A stretch of DNA of 36,066 bases, taken from assembly GCA_014360805.1 (NCBI GenBank), contig JACIWU010000026.1:1-36066 (forward strand), written 5' to 3'. Source of the DNA: Chloroflexota bacterium. GTDB taxonomy: Bacteria; Chloroflexota; Anaerolineae; DTLA01. Position 1 is the first letter of the stretch. Every line of letters starts with the position of its first letter. Of this stretch, positions 1-8,655 are shown piece after piece. The notes under the pieces were generated by a model that did no database searches, was not told where the DNA came from, and saw only the letters and a list, made by a program, of their open reading frames with translations. A program made the position numbers and the translations under genes.

Positions 1-972
1 TTGCCGTCGTGGGTGCGCGGCGGCGTGCCCTTCTGGTCGTGGCGCGACGCCCGCTCGCCCCAGGTGCGCACGCTCGTCGGCGCCAGCCTCATCATGATTC
101 CGGTGCAGGCGAATCTGTACCTGTACCTCATCGTGGACCGGTTTCTGGGTTCCATGCTCCCGCAGGGCACCATCGCCGTCTTGAGTTACGCGGACAAGGT
201 CATCAAGGCGTTTTCGGGCGTTACCATCGCGGCGCTGGGGGTGGTGATCTTCCCGTACCTCGCGGAGATGGCCTCCGGCGACCGCCGCGAGGATTTGGAT
301 CGGCTGATTCGTTTTGCCATATGGCTGACGGCACTCATCATCCTGCCGGTGCAACTGGGGCTTATGGCCGCCGGACAGCCCCTCGTGCGCCTGCTGTTTG
401 AGCGCGGGGCCTTCCGCCCCGAAGACACGGCGCTGACCACCGTGGCGATGAACTACCAACTCATCGGGCTGTTCGCGTCGGCGTTGAGCCTGGTGTTCTA
501 CCGGGTGCAGTTCGCGTTTCAGAGGTACAAGACGGCGCTGGGCGTTTCGGTGCTGGCCATCGTCGTCAACATTGCACTGAAGGCGGCGCTCATGCCCATC
601 CTGGGCTACATCGCGATGCCGCTGGGCACGTCTATCGCTGCGATTGTGGAGGTGCTCGTGGTGGCCTACACGCTGCGCCGCGATGTGCGCTGCTTCCGCG
701 AGGCGGGCCTCTACCGCGACGTGGCGAAGGTGCTTGGGGCGGCGCTGGCCGGCGGGGCCGCCGCGTACCTGGCGGCGGGGCGGCTCGGCCACCTGGCGGG
801 CCTCTGGGCCGCTGCGTGGGTCCAGGTGCTGGTGCTTGTGGCGGTGTGTGGGCTGGTTTACGTGGCCGCGCTGGCGCTGCTGCGGGTGGAGGATGTGAGG
901 AGCGCCGTCGCGGCCCTGGGCCGGTTCGTGAGGCGGCAAACCCACCCCGCCGGCGAGGAGGTGCAGGCATGA
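1..972 (+). CDS. murJ: Lipid II flippase MurJ-like protein, C-terminal part (truncated by window edge)
   Basis: This is an integral membrane protein of the MurJ/MviN branch of the MOP flippase superfamily, which moves lipid-linked glycan precursors across the cytoplasmic membrane. Only the last 323 residues are present. Whole MurJ proteins are about 500 residues, so the true start lies upstream and the TTG at position 1 is probably an internal codon. Visible family features are repeated hydrophobic helices, the stretch LFERGAFRPEDT around residues 132-143, and YRVQFAFQRYKTAL around 167-180. It overlaps the next gene by ATGA and leads a run of glycan genes, so it may export the repeat unit made by this operon (a Wzx-like role) rather than, or besides, peptidoglycan lipid II. 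The family assignment is firm; the substrate is not. Confidence 0.85.
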   Translation: MPSWVRGGVPFWSWRDARSPQVRTLVGASLIMIPVQANLYLYLIVDRFLGSMLPQGTIAVLSYADKVIKAFSGVTIAALGVVIFPYLAEMASGDRREDLDRLIRFAIWLTALIILPVQLGLMAAGQPLVRLLFERGAFRPEDTALTTVAMNYQLIGLFASALSLVFYRVQFAFQRYKTALGVSVLAIVVNIALKAALMPILGYIAMPLGTSIAAIVEVLVVAYTLRRDVRCFREAGLYRDVAKVLGAALAGGAAAYLAAGRLGHLAGLWAAAWVQVLVLVAVCGLVYVAALALLRVEDVRSAVAALGRFVRRQTHPAGEEVQA

Positions 973-2432
973 CGGCGCATGCGTGCACGGGCGGGCAACC
1001 GACGGCCATCCGCAACGTCCTGCCGCTGGCGGGCGCTGCGGTTGTGGGCGTGTTCATCGGCGCGGCGGCCCTTTTCGCCTCGCGCAACGGCGTGGGCCTA
1101 CAGGTCTTCGTCGCGGCGCTGGGCGGGCTTGGGGTGCTCGTGCTCGCTCTCGTCAAGCCCCGCGCCGTCATGTACGGCCTCATCCTTCTGCTGCCGGTGG
1201 AGACCATCGGCCCGCTCTCGCTGATGCAGAGCAAGGTCATCAAACTGGCGGTGATGGCGCTGTTGCTGGGCGTGGAGTTGGCCCGCCGTTGCATCCGCCA
1301 TGACGCGAGGTGGCGACGCTCGCCCTACGACCTGTTCATCCTGGCGTTTCTGGCGTCGGCGACGTTCTCCACCTTGCTGTCCCGCGACCCATTGGGCAGC
1401 GCGCGGAGCGTGGTGCAATCCGCGCTCATCTTCGGGTTCTTCGCTCTCATCGTGAATCGGGTGGAAGGCGGCAGAACCGTGGTGCGGCTCATCTACGCGA
1501 TGCTGGGCGTGGCGGCGTTCGTAACGGTGTACGGGATTTTGCAGAAGCAGTTCGGCTACGGCCTCTTCGGGTCGGCCTACATTCGGCAGAAAATCGTCGC
1601 GTTCTACGAGGTGATCGGGCGGCGGCTGTTTTCGGTGCTGAACAACCCCAACGCCCTGGGCGGATACCTGGGCACGATGTTTCCCATTGCGCTGGCCGTG
1701 CTCCTGCTCGGGAAGATACGGGGATACTGGCGGGCGGCGCTTGCCGTGTTGCTCGCGCTGATGGGGCTGGTGATGCTTTGGGCGGGGTCGCGGGGCGCGC
1801 TGATGGGGGTGGCCGCGGCGGCGGGGATCATGCTGCTCCTCCTGCGCCGCAACCGCGCCTTCCTCATCCTGCTGGCCGTCGTCCTCTTGCTCTGTCTGGC
1901 GGGTATCCTATATACTTACCAGCAGGAGGCGCTGTCGCGTTACCTGCGCATCTACGACTCGCTGGACGTTACGCTGTCGGGCCGATGGGAAATCTGGCAG
2001 AAGGCGGTGGAGATCGCGCGCGACCATTGGCTCACGGGCATCGGGTTCTACACGTGGACATCCACGTATCCGGAATACGGCTTGAGTTTCTGGAAGACCG
2101 TGGACAACCCGCACAACCTGCTGCTCAACATGGCGGTGGAGCAGGGGGTCGCGGGCGTGGTGCTGTACTTCTGGTTCGTGATCCTGTTCCTGGCGTCGTC
2201 CATGCGGTTTGTGAAGCAGACGCGCCGCGTGGCGTGGGCCTACCCGCTGATGGTGGGCATTTTGGGCGCGGGGGTGAGCCGCATCGTGCACGAGATCTTT
2301 GAGGCGGACACGTTGCTGGGCGTGAGTTCGGTCGCGGAGGTGTTCTGGGCGCTGCTGGCGCTACAGGTGGTGGCAATGCGCGCCGTGCGCAGCGAGCGGG
2401 CCGCCCGCGGCGGGAGCGGAGGGGGAGCATGA
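969..2432 (+). CDS. O-antigen ligase / polysaccharide polymerase family membrane protein (Wzy_C)
   Basis: A 487-residue polytopic membrane protein of the O-antigen ligase/polymerase (WaaL/Wzy) family, which transfers or polymerises undecaprenyl-linked glycan on the outer face of the membrane. There are about ten hydrophobic helices. A large loop in the C-terminal half holds the family signature: SGRWEIWQKAVEIARDHW, then GIGFYTW, then DNPHNLLLNMAVEQG. The ATG at 969 is chosen because it overlaps the upstream stop as ATGA, the pattern used throughout this operon; the same frame runs open further upstream but inside murJ. It sits beside a flippase and several glycosyltransferases. Sequence alone cannot separate ligase from polymerase. 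Confidence 0.88.
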   Translation: MTAHACTGGQPTAIRNVLPLAGAAVVGVFIGAAALFASRNGVGLQVFVAALGGLGVLVLALVKPRAVMYGLILLLPVETIGPLSLMQSKVIKLAVMALLLGVELARRCIRHDARWRRSPYDLFILAFLASATFSTLLSRDPLGSARSVVQSALIFGFFALIVNRVEGGRTVVRLIYAMLGVAAFVTVYGILQKQFGYGLFGSAYIRQKIVAFYEVIGRRLFSVLNNPNALGGYLGTMFPIALAVLLLGKIRGYWRAALAVLLALMGLVMLWAGSRGALMGVAAAAGIMLLLLRRNRAFLILLAVVLLLCLAGILYTYQQEALSRYLRIYDSLDVTLSGRWEIWQKAVEIARDHWLTGIGFYTWTSTYPEYGLSFWKTVDNPHNLLLNMAVEQGVAGVVLYFWFVILFLASSMRFVKQTRRVAWAYPLMVGILGAGVSRIVHEIFEADTLLGVSSVAEVFWALLALQVVAMRAVRSERAARGGSGGGA

Positions 2433-3598
2433 TTCTGGCGGTCGCATGGTGGGTGCTTGCCGCATTGGTGGCCTACACGTATGTGGGGTATCCGGCCCTC
2501 TTGGGCATCCTCGCCCGCATTCGGCCCAAGCCGCTCCCGCGCGCCGAAATCCAGCCCACCGTGTCGCTCATCATCGCCGCGCACAACGAGGAGATGTGCA
2601 TCCGCGACAAGTTGGAGAACTCGCTGGCCCTGGCGTATCCGCGCGACAAGTTGGAGATTCTGGTCGCTTCGGATGCTTCCACAGACCGCACCAACGAGAT
2701 CGTGGCCGAGTTCGCGGAGCGCGGCGTTCGGCTCAATGCCATCCCCGAGCGACGCGGCAAGTCGTATGCGCAGAACCGGACGGTGGAGATGGCGACGGGC
2801 GAGGTGCTGGTGTTCTCGGACGCCAACTCCATGTACGAGCCGGACGCGGTGGCGAAGTTGGTGCGGAATCTGGCCGATGCTTCGGTCGGGTACGTGAGCG
2901 GCGAACTCCGATACCGCAAGCCGCGCTCGGCCATCGGGGCAGGCGAGGGGCTGTACTGGCGCTACGAGACCTGGATCAAGCGCAAGGAGAGCGAGACCGG
3001 CAACATCATCAACGGCAACGGCGCTATCTACGCGGTGCCGCGCCGCCATTTCGTGCCGGTGCCCGATCACACCGGCGCCGATCTGTGGCTTCCGTTGACG
3101 CAGATTCGCCGCGGGCTGCGCACGGTGCACGAGGCCGAGGCCGTCGCCTACGAGGAGACTTCCCTCACTGCCGCCGACGAATACGGGCGCAAACACCGTA
3201 GCACCGTGCGCGTGCTGCACGTGCTCACCGAGCACGCGGGCGTGCTCAACCCGTTTCGCTACGGCTTGACCTCGCTCAAACTTCTCTCGCATCGCTATCT
3301 GCGCTACGTGGTGCCCTATCTCATCGTGGCGCTGTTGGTGGTGAACGCATTTCTCCTGTCGTCGGTCTTCTTCCGCGTTACGATGGGGCTTCAGTTGGCG
3401 TTCTACGCGGCGGCGTTGGTCGGGGCCTGGCTGCAAAAACGGGGCAAGCGCGTTCTCCTCTTCTACGTTCCCTACTACTTCTGCGTTGTGAATCTGGCGG
3501 CGGTGCAGGGGGCTTTGCGGTTCCTGCGCGGCGAACGGGTGCGGGTCTGGGAGAAGGCGGCCACAACGCGCATCCGCACCGACAAGGAGGGCCCATGA
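2429..3598 (+). CDS. Family 2 glycosyltransferase, membrane-anchored (BcsA/IcaA-like)
   Basis: A 389-residue GT2 glycosyltransferase with the GT-A fold. An N-terminal membrane helix (about residues 2-28) precedes the catalytic domain. That domain shows the nucleotide-sugar motifs VSLIIAAHNEE (about 47-57), SDASTD (about 86-91) and the DXD-type FSDAN (about 129-133). Near residues 250-260 is a basic EYGRKHRSTVR segment typical of processive-type GT2 proteins, followed by two or three membrane helices. It probably adds sugars to a lipid-linked acceptor on the cytoplasmic face. It overlaps both neighbours by ATGA, so expression is coupled to them. The donor and product cannot be read from sequence. 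Confidence 0.87.
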   Translation: MILAVAWWVLAALVAYTYVGYPALLGILARIRPKPLPRAEIQPTVSLIIAAHNEEMCIRDKLENSLALAYPRDKLEILVASDASTDRTNEIVAEFAERGVRLNAIPERRGKSYAQNRTVEMATGEVLVFSDANSMYEPDAVAKLVRNLADASVGYVSGELRYRKPRSAIGAGEGLYWRYETWIKRKESETGNIINGNGAIYAVPRRHFVPVPDHTGADLWLPLTQIRRGLRTVHEAEAVAYEETSLTAADEYGRKHRSTVRVLHVLTEHAGVLNPFRYGLTSLKLLSHRYLRYVVPYLIVALLVVNAFLLSSVFFRVTMGLQLAFYAAALVGAWLQKRGKRVLLFYVPYYFCVVNLAAVQGALRFLRGERVRVWEKAATTRIRTDKEGP

Positions 3599-4092
3599 GC
3601 GCGCCTGTGGATGACCGCACGCTCGTCTCGCGCCCGCGGGCGGCCTGGGCTTCGTGGGCGGCGCTTGCCATTTTGCTCGTGCTGCTGCTCTATCCGTCGC
3701 CCGCCTTCCCCTGGTCGCCGCTGGACGTTGAGCCCTCGGACATCGTGGAAGCCGACTACCGCGAGATCGGCGCGTTCCTCCAGGCCAACACCCCGCCCGA
3801 CGCCGTCGTCGCCAGCGATGCCTACTGGCTGGTCTCGTGGTACGGCGACCGCACCAGTTTGTGGTTTCCCGTGGACACGGAGGCGCTGGCGGAGATAGAG
3901 CGGCGCTTTGTGCGCGTGGACGCAGTCTTCCTCACGCCCACGTACCTGAACGCCGCGGCGAAGACCAATCCCGTTTGGCGCAACCTCTACGCCAAGCCCA
4001 AAGCCTTCGGCGAATTCCAGGTCATCAAGGAGTACGTTAGCACCCACGGGTTGCGGGCGGTGCTCTTCCTGAAGCAGGAGACGCGGCCATGA
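3595..4092 (+). CDS. Membrane-anchored soluble domain resembling the C-terminal domain of GT39 proteins
   Basis: A 165-residue protein with one N-terminal membrane helix (about residues 17-37) followed by a soluble alpha/beta domain. The soluble part (YREIGAFLQANTPPDAVV, then YWLVSWYGDR, then a late VFLTP segment) resembles the extracytoplasmic domain that normally follows the last membrane helix of GT39/ArnT-like glycosyltransferases. The next gene encodes a GT39-like membrane part that stops just after its last helix and lacks this domain. My inference is that the two form a split enzyme with the order reversed. ATGA overlaps on both sides imply coupled translation. No catalytic motif is visible, so it is more likely an acceptor-binding or structural subunit. 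Confidence 0.7.
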   Translation: MSAPVDDRTLVSRPRAAWASWAALAILLVLLLYPSPAFPWSPLDVEPSDIVEADYREIGAFLQANTPPDAVVASDAYWLVSWYGDRTSLWFPVDTEALAEIERRFVRVDAVFLTPTYLNAAAKTNPVWRNLYAKPKAFGEFQVIKEYVSTHGLRAVLFLKQETRP

Positions 4093-5258
4093 GGCATCGG
4101 CGCTGGGAGACCTGGCTGCTTGCGATTCTCGTTGTGCTGGTTGCGGGCCTCGCCCTGTACGCCTACGGCGCGCGCGCGTTCACCCGCATCTCGTCGCCGG
4201 ACGCCATGCGCTACGCCTCGGTCGCCAGGGCCTACCTGCGGGGCGAGGGGTTCGCCTGGAATCAGTACCTGCCCTACGAACTGGCGACGGAGGGCTACAA
4301 CCCCGCGAAACGCTATCCCCATTTCCTGCATCCGCTGGTCATCGCGGGGGCCATGCGCCTGTTCGGAGAGAGCGACAGAGCGGTGGCGCTGGCGTCGGCG
4401 CTGCCGACCGTATTGGCGGCGCTGTTGGTGTTCGCGCTGGGCCGCAGGTGGTTTGACCTGCGGGTTGGGTTCGTGGCGGCGCTGGCCTTCGCCCTGAACG
4501 CCGATACGCTGTACTACGGATTGTCGGGGCTTACGGAGCCGCTGTTCACGGTGGTGCTGCTGGCATGCGTGTTCTGCTATGCACGGGGGCTGGGCTTGCC
4601 CGGGCGCGCGGGCATGGCGTGGATGGCGGCGGCTGGGGCGGTGCTGGGCCTGGGACAGGCCGTGCGGCCGGTGGGCGTGTTGTACGCCCTGCCCTTTGCG
4701 CTCGTGGCGCTGATTGCGAAGGGGCCGCGCTGGCAACGGGCAGGCGCGTTCGTGCTGGGCTTCGCGCTCCTATTCGCGCTCACGACATGGGTTGGCGCGG
4801 GGCGCTTCCTTCCGGTGGGAGACCCGTCCTTTGGCCTGCTGACGGGCGTTGGCGAGTTCAAAGAGAAGTACGACTTCCATCGGATGCTGGCGTTGCCCGC
4901 CGACCCCTGGGCCTACGTCTTCGCGCACTGGGGGGACTTCTGGGGTAAGGTCCTGTCGTCGGCCCATCACTATGTCAAAGACATCCTGCTGGTCCTCGGG
5001 AGCGGTAGCGCTGTCATCGGGGCGCTGTTTGTGGCGTCCTTGCTGGTGCGCTACCGCGACGACGCCCTGAACAAGATGCGCCTGTTGCTGTTGTTGCTCA
5101 TGGCGGCGCAGTTGGGCGTCAACCTGCTCCTGTGGCCCACGGATCGGTATTTCTTCCCATTCTTGCCGCTGGTGGTGCTGTTCGCCGGCGACTACCTGTG
5201 GCGCATCATGGATACGCTGCGCATGCCGTCGCAGAAGGAAAGGACACAAGGGCTGTGA
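4089..5258 (+). CDS. GT39-like (ArnT/PMT family) membrane glycosyltransferase, lacking its usual soluble C-terminal domain
   Basis: A 389-residue polytopic membrane protein of the GT-C fold, which uses polyprenyl-phosphate sugars on the outer face of the membrane. After the first helix comes the loop with the putative catalytic acidic residue, in SSPDAMRYASVARAYLRGEGF (about residues 35-55; Asp at about 38). About ten helices follow. The protein ends at FFPFLPLVVLFAGDYLWRI plus a short basic tail, whereas most relatives continue into a soluble domain of 100-200 residues. A matching soluble domain is encoded by the gene immediately upstream. It overlaps the neighbouring genes by ATGA and GTGA. 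The role is glycan or protein glycosylation; the substrate is unknown. Confidence 0.82.
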   Translation: MRHRRWETWLLAILVVLVAGLALYAYGARAFTRISSPDAMRYASVARAYLRGEGFAWNQYLPYELATEGYNPAKRYPHFLHPLVIAGAMRLFGESDRAVALASALPTVLAALLVFALGRRWFDLRVGFVAALAFALNADTLYYGLSGLTEPLFTVVLLACVFCYARGLGLPGRAGMAWMAAAGAVLGLGQAVRPVGVLYALPFALVALIAKGPRWQRAGAFVLGFALLFALTTWVGAGRFLPVGDPSFGLLTGVGEFKEKYDFHRMLALPADPWAYVFAHWGDFWGKVLSSAHHYVKDILLVLGSGSAVIGALFVASLLVRYRDDALNKMRLLLLLLMAAQLGVNLLLWPTDRYFFPFLPLVVLFAGDYLWRIMDTLRMPSQKERTQGL

Positions 5259-6133
5259 TCAGTGTGGTGATTCCCGCGTACAACGAGGAACAGGCCATCG
5301 GCGACGACCTGCGGGCGGTGCAGGCGGCGATGGACAGCACGGGGCTGGAGTACGAGATCATCGTCGTGGACGACGGCTCCACCGACCGCACGGCGGAGAT
5401 CGCGCGCGGGTTCCCCAACGTGCGGCTCATCTCGCATCTCCGCAACCGAGGCACAGGCGCGGCCCGCACCACGGGCGTGAAGGCCGCGCGCGGCGACATC
5501 ATCGTGATGACGGACGCCGACGGCACGTATCCGAATCACGACATGCCGCGACTCCTCGCCGCGCTGGAGGGGTACGACATGGTCATCGGCGCGCGGAAGA
5601 AAGAGGCCGGCACGATGCGCTGGCTCCGCACGCCCGCCAAGACCTTCATCCGACTCTTGGCGTCCTATCTCACGGCGACGCGGATTCCGGATTTGAATTC
5701 GGGCTTCCGCGCCTTTCGCAAAGCCCCCGTCATGCGGTTTCTGAACGTCCTGCCCGCCACGCATTCCTGGGTCAGCACCATCACCATCGCGTTCCTCACC
5801 AACGGCTACACGGTCAACTTCATTCCCATTGACTACTACCCGCGCAAGGGGCGCTCCACGTTCCACCCCCTGCGCGACACGTACAACTACCTGACGCTCG
5901 TGGTGCGCGCCATCGTGTACTTCAACCCGCTCAAGGTGTTCCTGCCCATCAGTTTGTTTCTGCTGCTGTTCGGGGGCGCAAAGGTGATCTACGACATCAT
6001 CACCTACAACTGGCACTTCGCGCCCTCTACCGTTACGCTGATTCTGACGGGGGTGCAGGTCGGCGCGCTGGGGATGCTGGCGGATTTGATCGTCAAGCGG
6101 CTCAACGGGCCGCAGGGCGGCGCGGGTGAGTGA
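5255..6133 (+). CDS. Family 2 glycosyltransferase, DPMS/GtrB-like
   Basis: A 292-residue GT2 enzyme starting at a GTG that overlaps the upstream stop as GTGA; translation then begins directly with the beta-strand MISVVIPAYNEE, as is usual for the family. DDGSTD (about 39-44) and MTDADGTYP (about 84-92) are the donor and metal motifs, and SGFRAFR (about 150-156) is typical of dolichyl-phosphate mannosyltransferase/GtrB-like enzymes. Two hydrophobic helices at the C terminus (about 230-280) anchor it in the membrane. Such enzymes make polyprenyl-phosphate-linked sugars, the donor type that the GT39-like enzyme just upstream would need, so the two probably act in series. The same frame is open further upstream, but only inside the preceding gene. 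Confidence 0.87.
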   Translation: MISVVIPAYNEEQAIGDDLRAVQAAMDSTGLEYEIIVVDDGSTDRTAEIARGFPNVRLISHLRNRGTGAARTTGVKAARGDIIVMTDADGTYPNHDMPRLLAALEGYDMVIGARKKEAGTMRWLRTPAKTFIRLLASYLTATRIPDLNSGFRAFRKAPVMRFLNVLPATHSWVSTITIAFLTNGYTVNFIPIDYYPRKGRSTFHPLRDTYNYLTLVVRAIVYFNPLKVFLPISLFLLLFGGAKVIYDIITYNWHFAPSTVTLILTGVQVGALGMLADLIVKRLNGPQGGAGE

Positions 6134-6878
6134 GTGGGGTCGGCTCGTTTCCCTGGCGCGACGCCGCGCCGAGTCGCCTGAAGCCTACAGGCGGTTTCAG
6201 GCGCAGCAGGGGCGGATGGTCCTGGCCCGCCTGGAGGCCAAAGGCTTGAGCGTCGCGGGCCGCCGCGTGCTGGACCTGGGATGCGGCCTGGGGGGATACA
6301 CAGAGGCGCTGCGCGAGCGGGGCGCGTGGGTTGTGGCCGCCGACCTGTCCGCGCGCACCCTGGCGGAACTGGACAGCACGTCGCCGCGGGTGTGCGCCGA
6401 CGCGCTGGCCCTGCCGTTCGCGGACGATACGTTTGACCTGGTGTTCTGCGCGAGCCTGATAGAGCATGTGGACGACGGCCCCGCGCTGCTGCAAGGGGTG
6501 CTGCGCGTGGTGCGCGCCGGCGGATACGGCTACGTGAGTTTTCCCCCGTTCTACAGCCCGCGGGGCGGCCATCAGTTTGCGCCCTATCACTTGCTGGGCG
6601 AGCGCGTCGCCACGTGGCTCTACCTGCTTACGCGCGCCCGCCGGATTCCGGCGTGGCAGCGGAGCATCGTGGCCGAGGGCGGTTCGTACAGCCGCGCGTA
6701 CCACGGGTTTGGGCTTCACCGCGTAACCATCGCCGCGGCCCGACGGTGGGCCGTCCATGCGGGTTGGGAAGTGGTATCTCTGTCCACGCGATTCTCGCCG
6801 GTGAACACGGCCCGATGGCTGGTCATCGGCGAGTTCCTCACCTGGCACGCAGAGTTTTTGCTTCGGAAGCCGCCATGA
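6126..6878 (+). CDS. Class I SAM-dependent methyltransferase
   Basis: A 250-residue methyltransferase of the Methyltransf_11/25 type. The SAM-binding motif I VLDLGCGLGGYT lies at about residues 48-59, the acidic end of strand 2 in VAADLS at about 70-75, and FDLVFCASLIEHV around 105-117. A later GGHQFAPYHLL segment is common in methyltransferases of polysaccharide clusters. It presumably O-methylates a sugar of the glycan made by this operon (inference). It starts at a GTG and overlaps the upstream gene by 8 bases (GTGAGTGA) and the downstream gene by ATGA. Confidence 0.82.
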   Translation: MSEWGRLVSLARRRAESPEAYRRFQAQQGRMVLARLEAKGLSVAGRRVLDLGCGLGGYTEALRERGAWVVAADLSARTLAELDSTSPRVCADALALPFADDTFDLVFCASLIEHVDDGPALLQGVLRVVRAGGYGYVSFPPFYSPRGGHQFAPYHLLGERVATWLYLLTRARRIPAWQRSIVAEGGSYSRAYHGFGLHRVTIAAARRWAVHAGWEVVSLSTRFSPVNTARWLVIGEFLTWHAEFLLRKPP

Positions 6879-8590
6879 TTCTGTTCATCACGCGGAAGTA
6901 CCCGCCGTCGGTGGGCGGGATGGAGAAACTGAGTTATGAGATGACCCGCGCCGTGAGCGCCATCGTTCCGGCCCGCGTGATCGCGTGGCGCGGGCCGCGC
7001 TGGGGATGGCCGCTGTTCGCGGCGATGGCCTTCGCGCGCGGCCTGTGGGCGTGCATGACCGGCCCCGTGCGCTTCATCCACGTGAGCGATCCGGTGCTGG
7101 CGCCGTTGGGCCTGGCCCTGGCACGCCTGACGGGCCGCAGGTGGGGTCTCACCGCTCACGGGCTGGACATCCTGTACCCGCGGCGAATCTACCAGGCGGT
7201 GGTGCTCCCGTGCGTGCGCCGCGCGGATGTGGTTGTCGCCATCAGCCAGGCCGCGCGCGAAGCGTGTCTCGCGAAGGGCGTGGCCCCCGCCCGCTGCCGC
7301 GTGATTCCCATCGGCGTGCACGCGCCGGAGGAGCCGCCCGACCGCTACCTGGCGCGTGAGCGGCTTCGCCTGGCGCTGGCCCTGGAACTCCGCGACCGCC
7401 CCGTGCTCCTGATCGTCGGGCGGCTGGTGCCGCGCAAGGGCGTGGCCTGGTTTGTGTGCCAGGTGTTGCCCTTGCTGGCCCAGGTGCAGCCCGACGCGAT
7501 TTGCCTCGTTGTGGGGGATGGCCCCGAGCGGCACACCGTGCGCCGCATCATCCGCGAGGGCAAGATGCACGAGCGCGTGGTGCTCCTGGGGCGCGTGTCG
7601 GATACGATCCTGGCCGACCTGTACGCGGCCGCCACGCTGTTCCTGATGCCCAACGTCCCCGTGCCTGGCGACATGGAGGGATTTGGCATCGTGGCGTTGG
7701 AGGCGGCGTCGCGCGGGCTGCCCGTGGTGGCCTCGCGGCTGGAGGGCATTCCCGACGCGGTGGTGGACGGCGAGAACGGCGTGCTTGTTCCGCCGCTGGA
7801 CGCGCAGGCTTGGGTGTCGGCGATCCACCGTCTGCTCTCCGATGGCGCGGCGCGGGCAGACCTGGCGGCGCGGGCGCGGGAGTTCACACGGTCGCGCTAC
7901 CGCTGGGATACCCTGGCGCGGGAGTACGTCCGGGCCTTCGGGTTGGAATCCGAGCGCGGGCAGGCCCAGTGGGATGAGGCCTACCTTCACGTGCGGCGCG
8001 GCGAAGGGCGCAGACTCCGACGGCTGCGCGCCTTCGGGTTCTCGCCCGAATGGCGGATTCTGGACTACGGGTGCGGCGACGGCATCAATACGCGCCTGCT
8101 GGTCGGCTTGGGCTGCCGCCGCGTGGTGAGCATGGACTATTCGCTGCGCCTGCTCCGTGCGGGCCGCCCGCCCTGCCCCGTGGCAGCCGACGGGATGCGC
8201 ATGCCCTTCGCCGATGGCGCGTTTGACGCCGTGCTGGTGGACGGCGTGCTGCATCACCTGGACGCACAGGCGGCGCTCGCCGAGATCGCCCGCGTGCTGC
8301 GCCCTGGGGGGATGCTGGGCGTGGTGGAGCCGGCCGGGTCGTGGGCGCGCCGTGCGTTGGACGCGCTCACCTTCTCGCCGCTGGGCTTGCTGTGGAGCGA
8401 GACGCGGCACCGACGCACGAGCCTGGCCGAGGAGTGGGCTACGTACCAGGCATGGCTGCAGGTGGAACGCGCCCTGCCGGACTGGGTGCGGGCCGCGGGG
8501 CTGGAGGTTCGCTCCGTGCGCCGTACCGCGCTGAATGTGATGCTTGTGGCCGTGCGTCCAGGCCCGGCCGCGCAAGAGGACGCGAGGTAG
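6875..8590 (+). CDS. Bifunctional fusion: GT4 glycosyltransferase plus class I SAM methyltransferase
   Basis: A 571-residue two-domain protein. Residues 1-355 are a GT-B fold family 4 glycosyltransferase: the N-terminal YPPSVGGMEKLS loop (about 9-20), LIVGRLVPRKGV (about 179-190), VVGDGPE (about 212-218) and the donor-binding EX7E motif EGFGIVALE (Glu268 and Glu276). Residues 375-571 are a methyltransferase with motif I ILDYGCGDG (about 395-403), SMDYS (about 419-423) and a VLRPGG motif (about 474-479). There is no stop or frameshift at the junction, so the fusion is real in this sequence. The likely role is to transfer a sugar and methylate it or a neighbour, perhaps capping the chain (inference). 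It is the last gene of the operon; a strong hairpin follows 16 bases after its stop codon. Confidence 0.87.
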   Translation: MILFITRKYPPSVGGMEKLSYEMTRAVSAIVPARVIAWRGPRWGWPLFAAMAFARGLWACMTGPVRFIHVSDPVLAPLGLALARLTGRRWGLTAHGLDILYPRRIYQAVVLPCVRRADVVVAISQAAREACLAKGVAPARCRVIPIGVHAPEEPPDRYLARERLRLALALELRDRPVLLIVGRLVPRKGVAWFVCQVLPLLAQVQPDAICLVVGDGPERHTVRRIIREGKMHERVVLLGRVSDTILADLYAAATLFLMPNVPVPGDMEGFGIVALEAASRGLPVVASRLEGIPDAVVDGENGVLVPPLDAQAWVSAIHRLLSDGAARADLAARAREFTRSRYRWDTLAREYVRAFGLESERGQAQWDEAYLHVRRGEGRRLRRLRAFGFSPEWRILDYGCGDGINTRLLVGLGCRRVVSMDYSLRLLRAGRPPCPVAADGMRMPFADGAFDAVLVDGVLHHLDAQAALAEIARVLRPGGMLGVVEPAGSWARRALDALTFSPLGLLWSETRHRRTSLAEEWATYQAWLQVERALPDWVRAAGLEVRSVRRTALNVMLVAVRPGPAAQEDAR

Positions 8591-8605
8591 TTCAAGAGCA
8601 GCGCA

Positions 8606-8640
8606 AAGACCCCAAGCGTCTCCGAGACTCTTGGGGTCTT
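8606..8640 (+). terminator. Strong hairpin at the end of the glycan operon, probable terminator
   Basis: A perfect 11-base inverted repeat (AAGACCCCAAG at 8606-8616 and CTTGGGGTCTT at 8630-8640) encloses a 13-base loop that can itself form a small GTCT/AGAC stem. It begins 16 bases after the stop of the last glycan gene. There is no long T run on the + strand, so termination may rely on the stem alone. Confidence 0.7.
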
Positions 8641-8655
8641 CACACTCGTGGGGTG

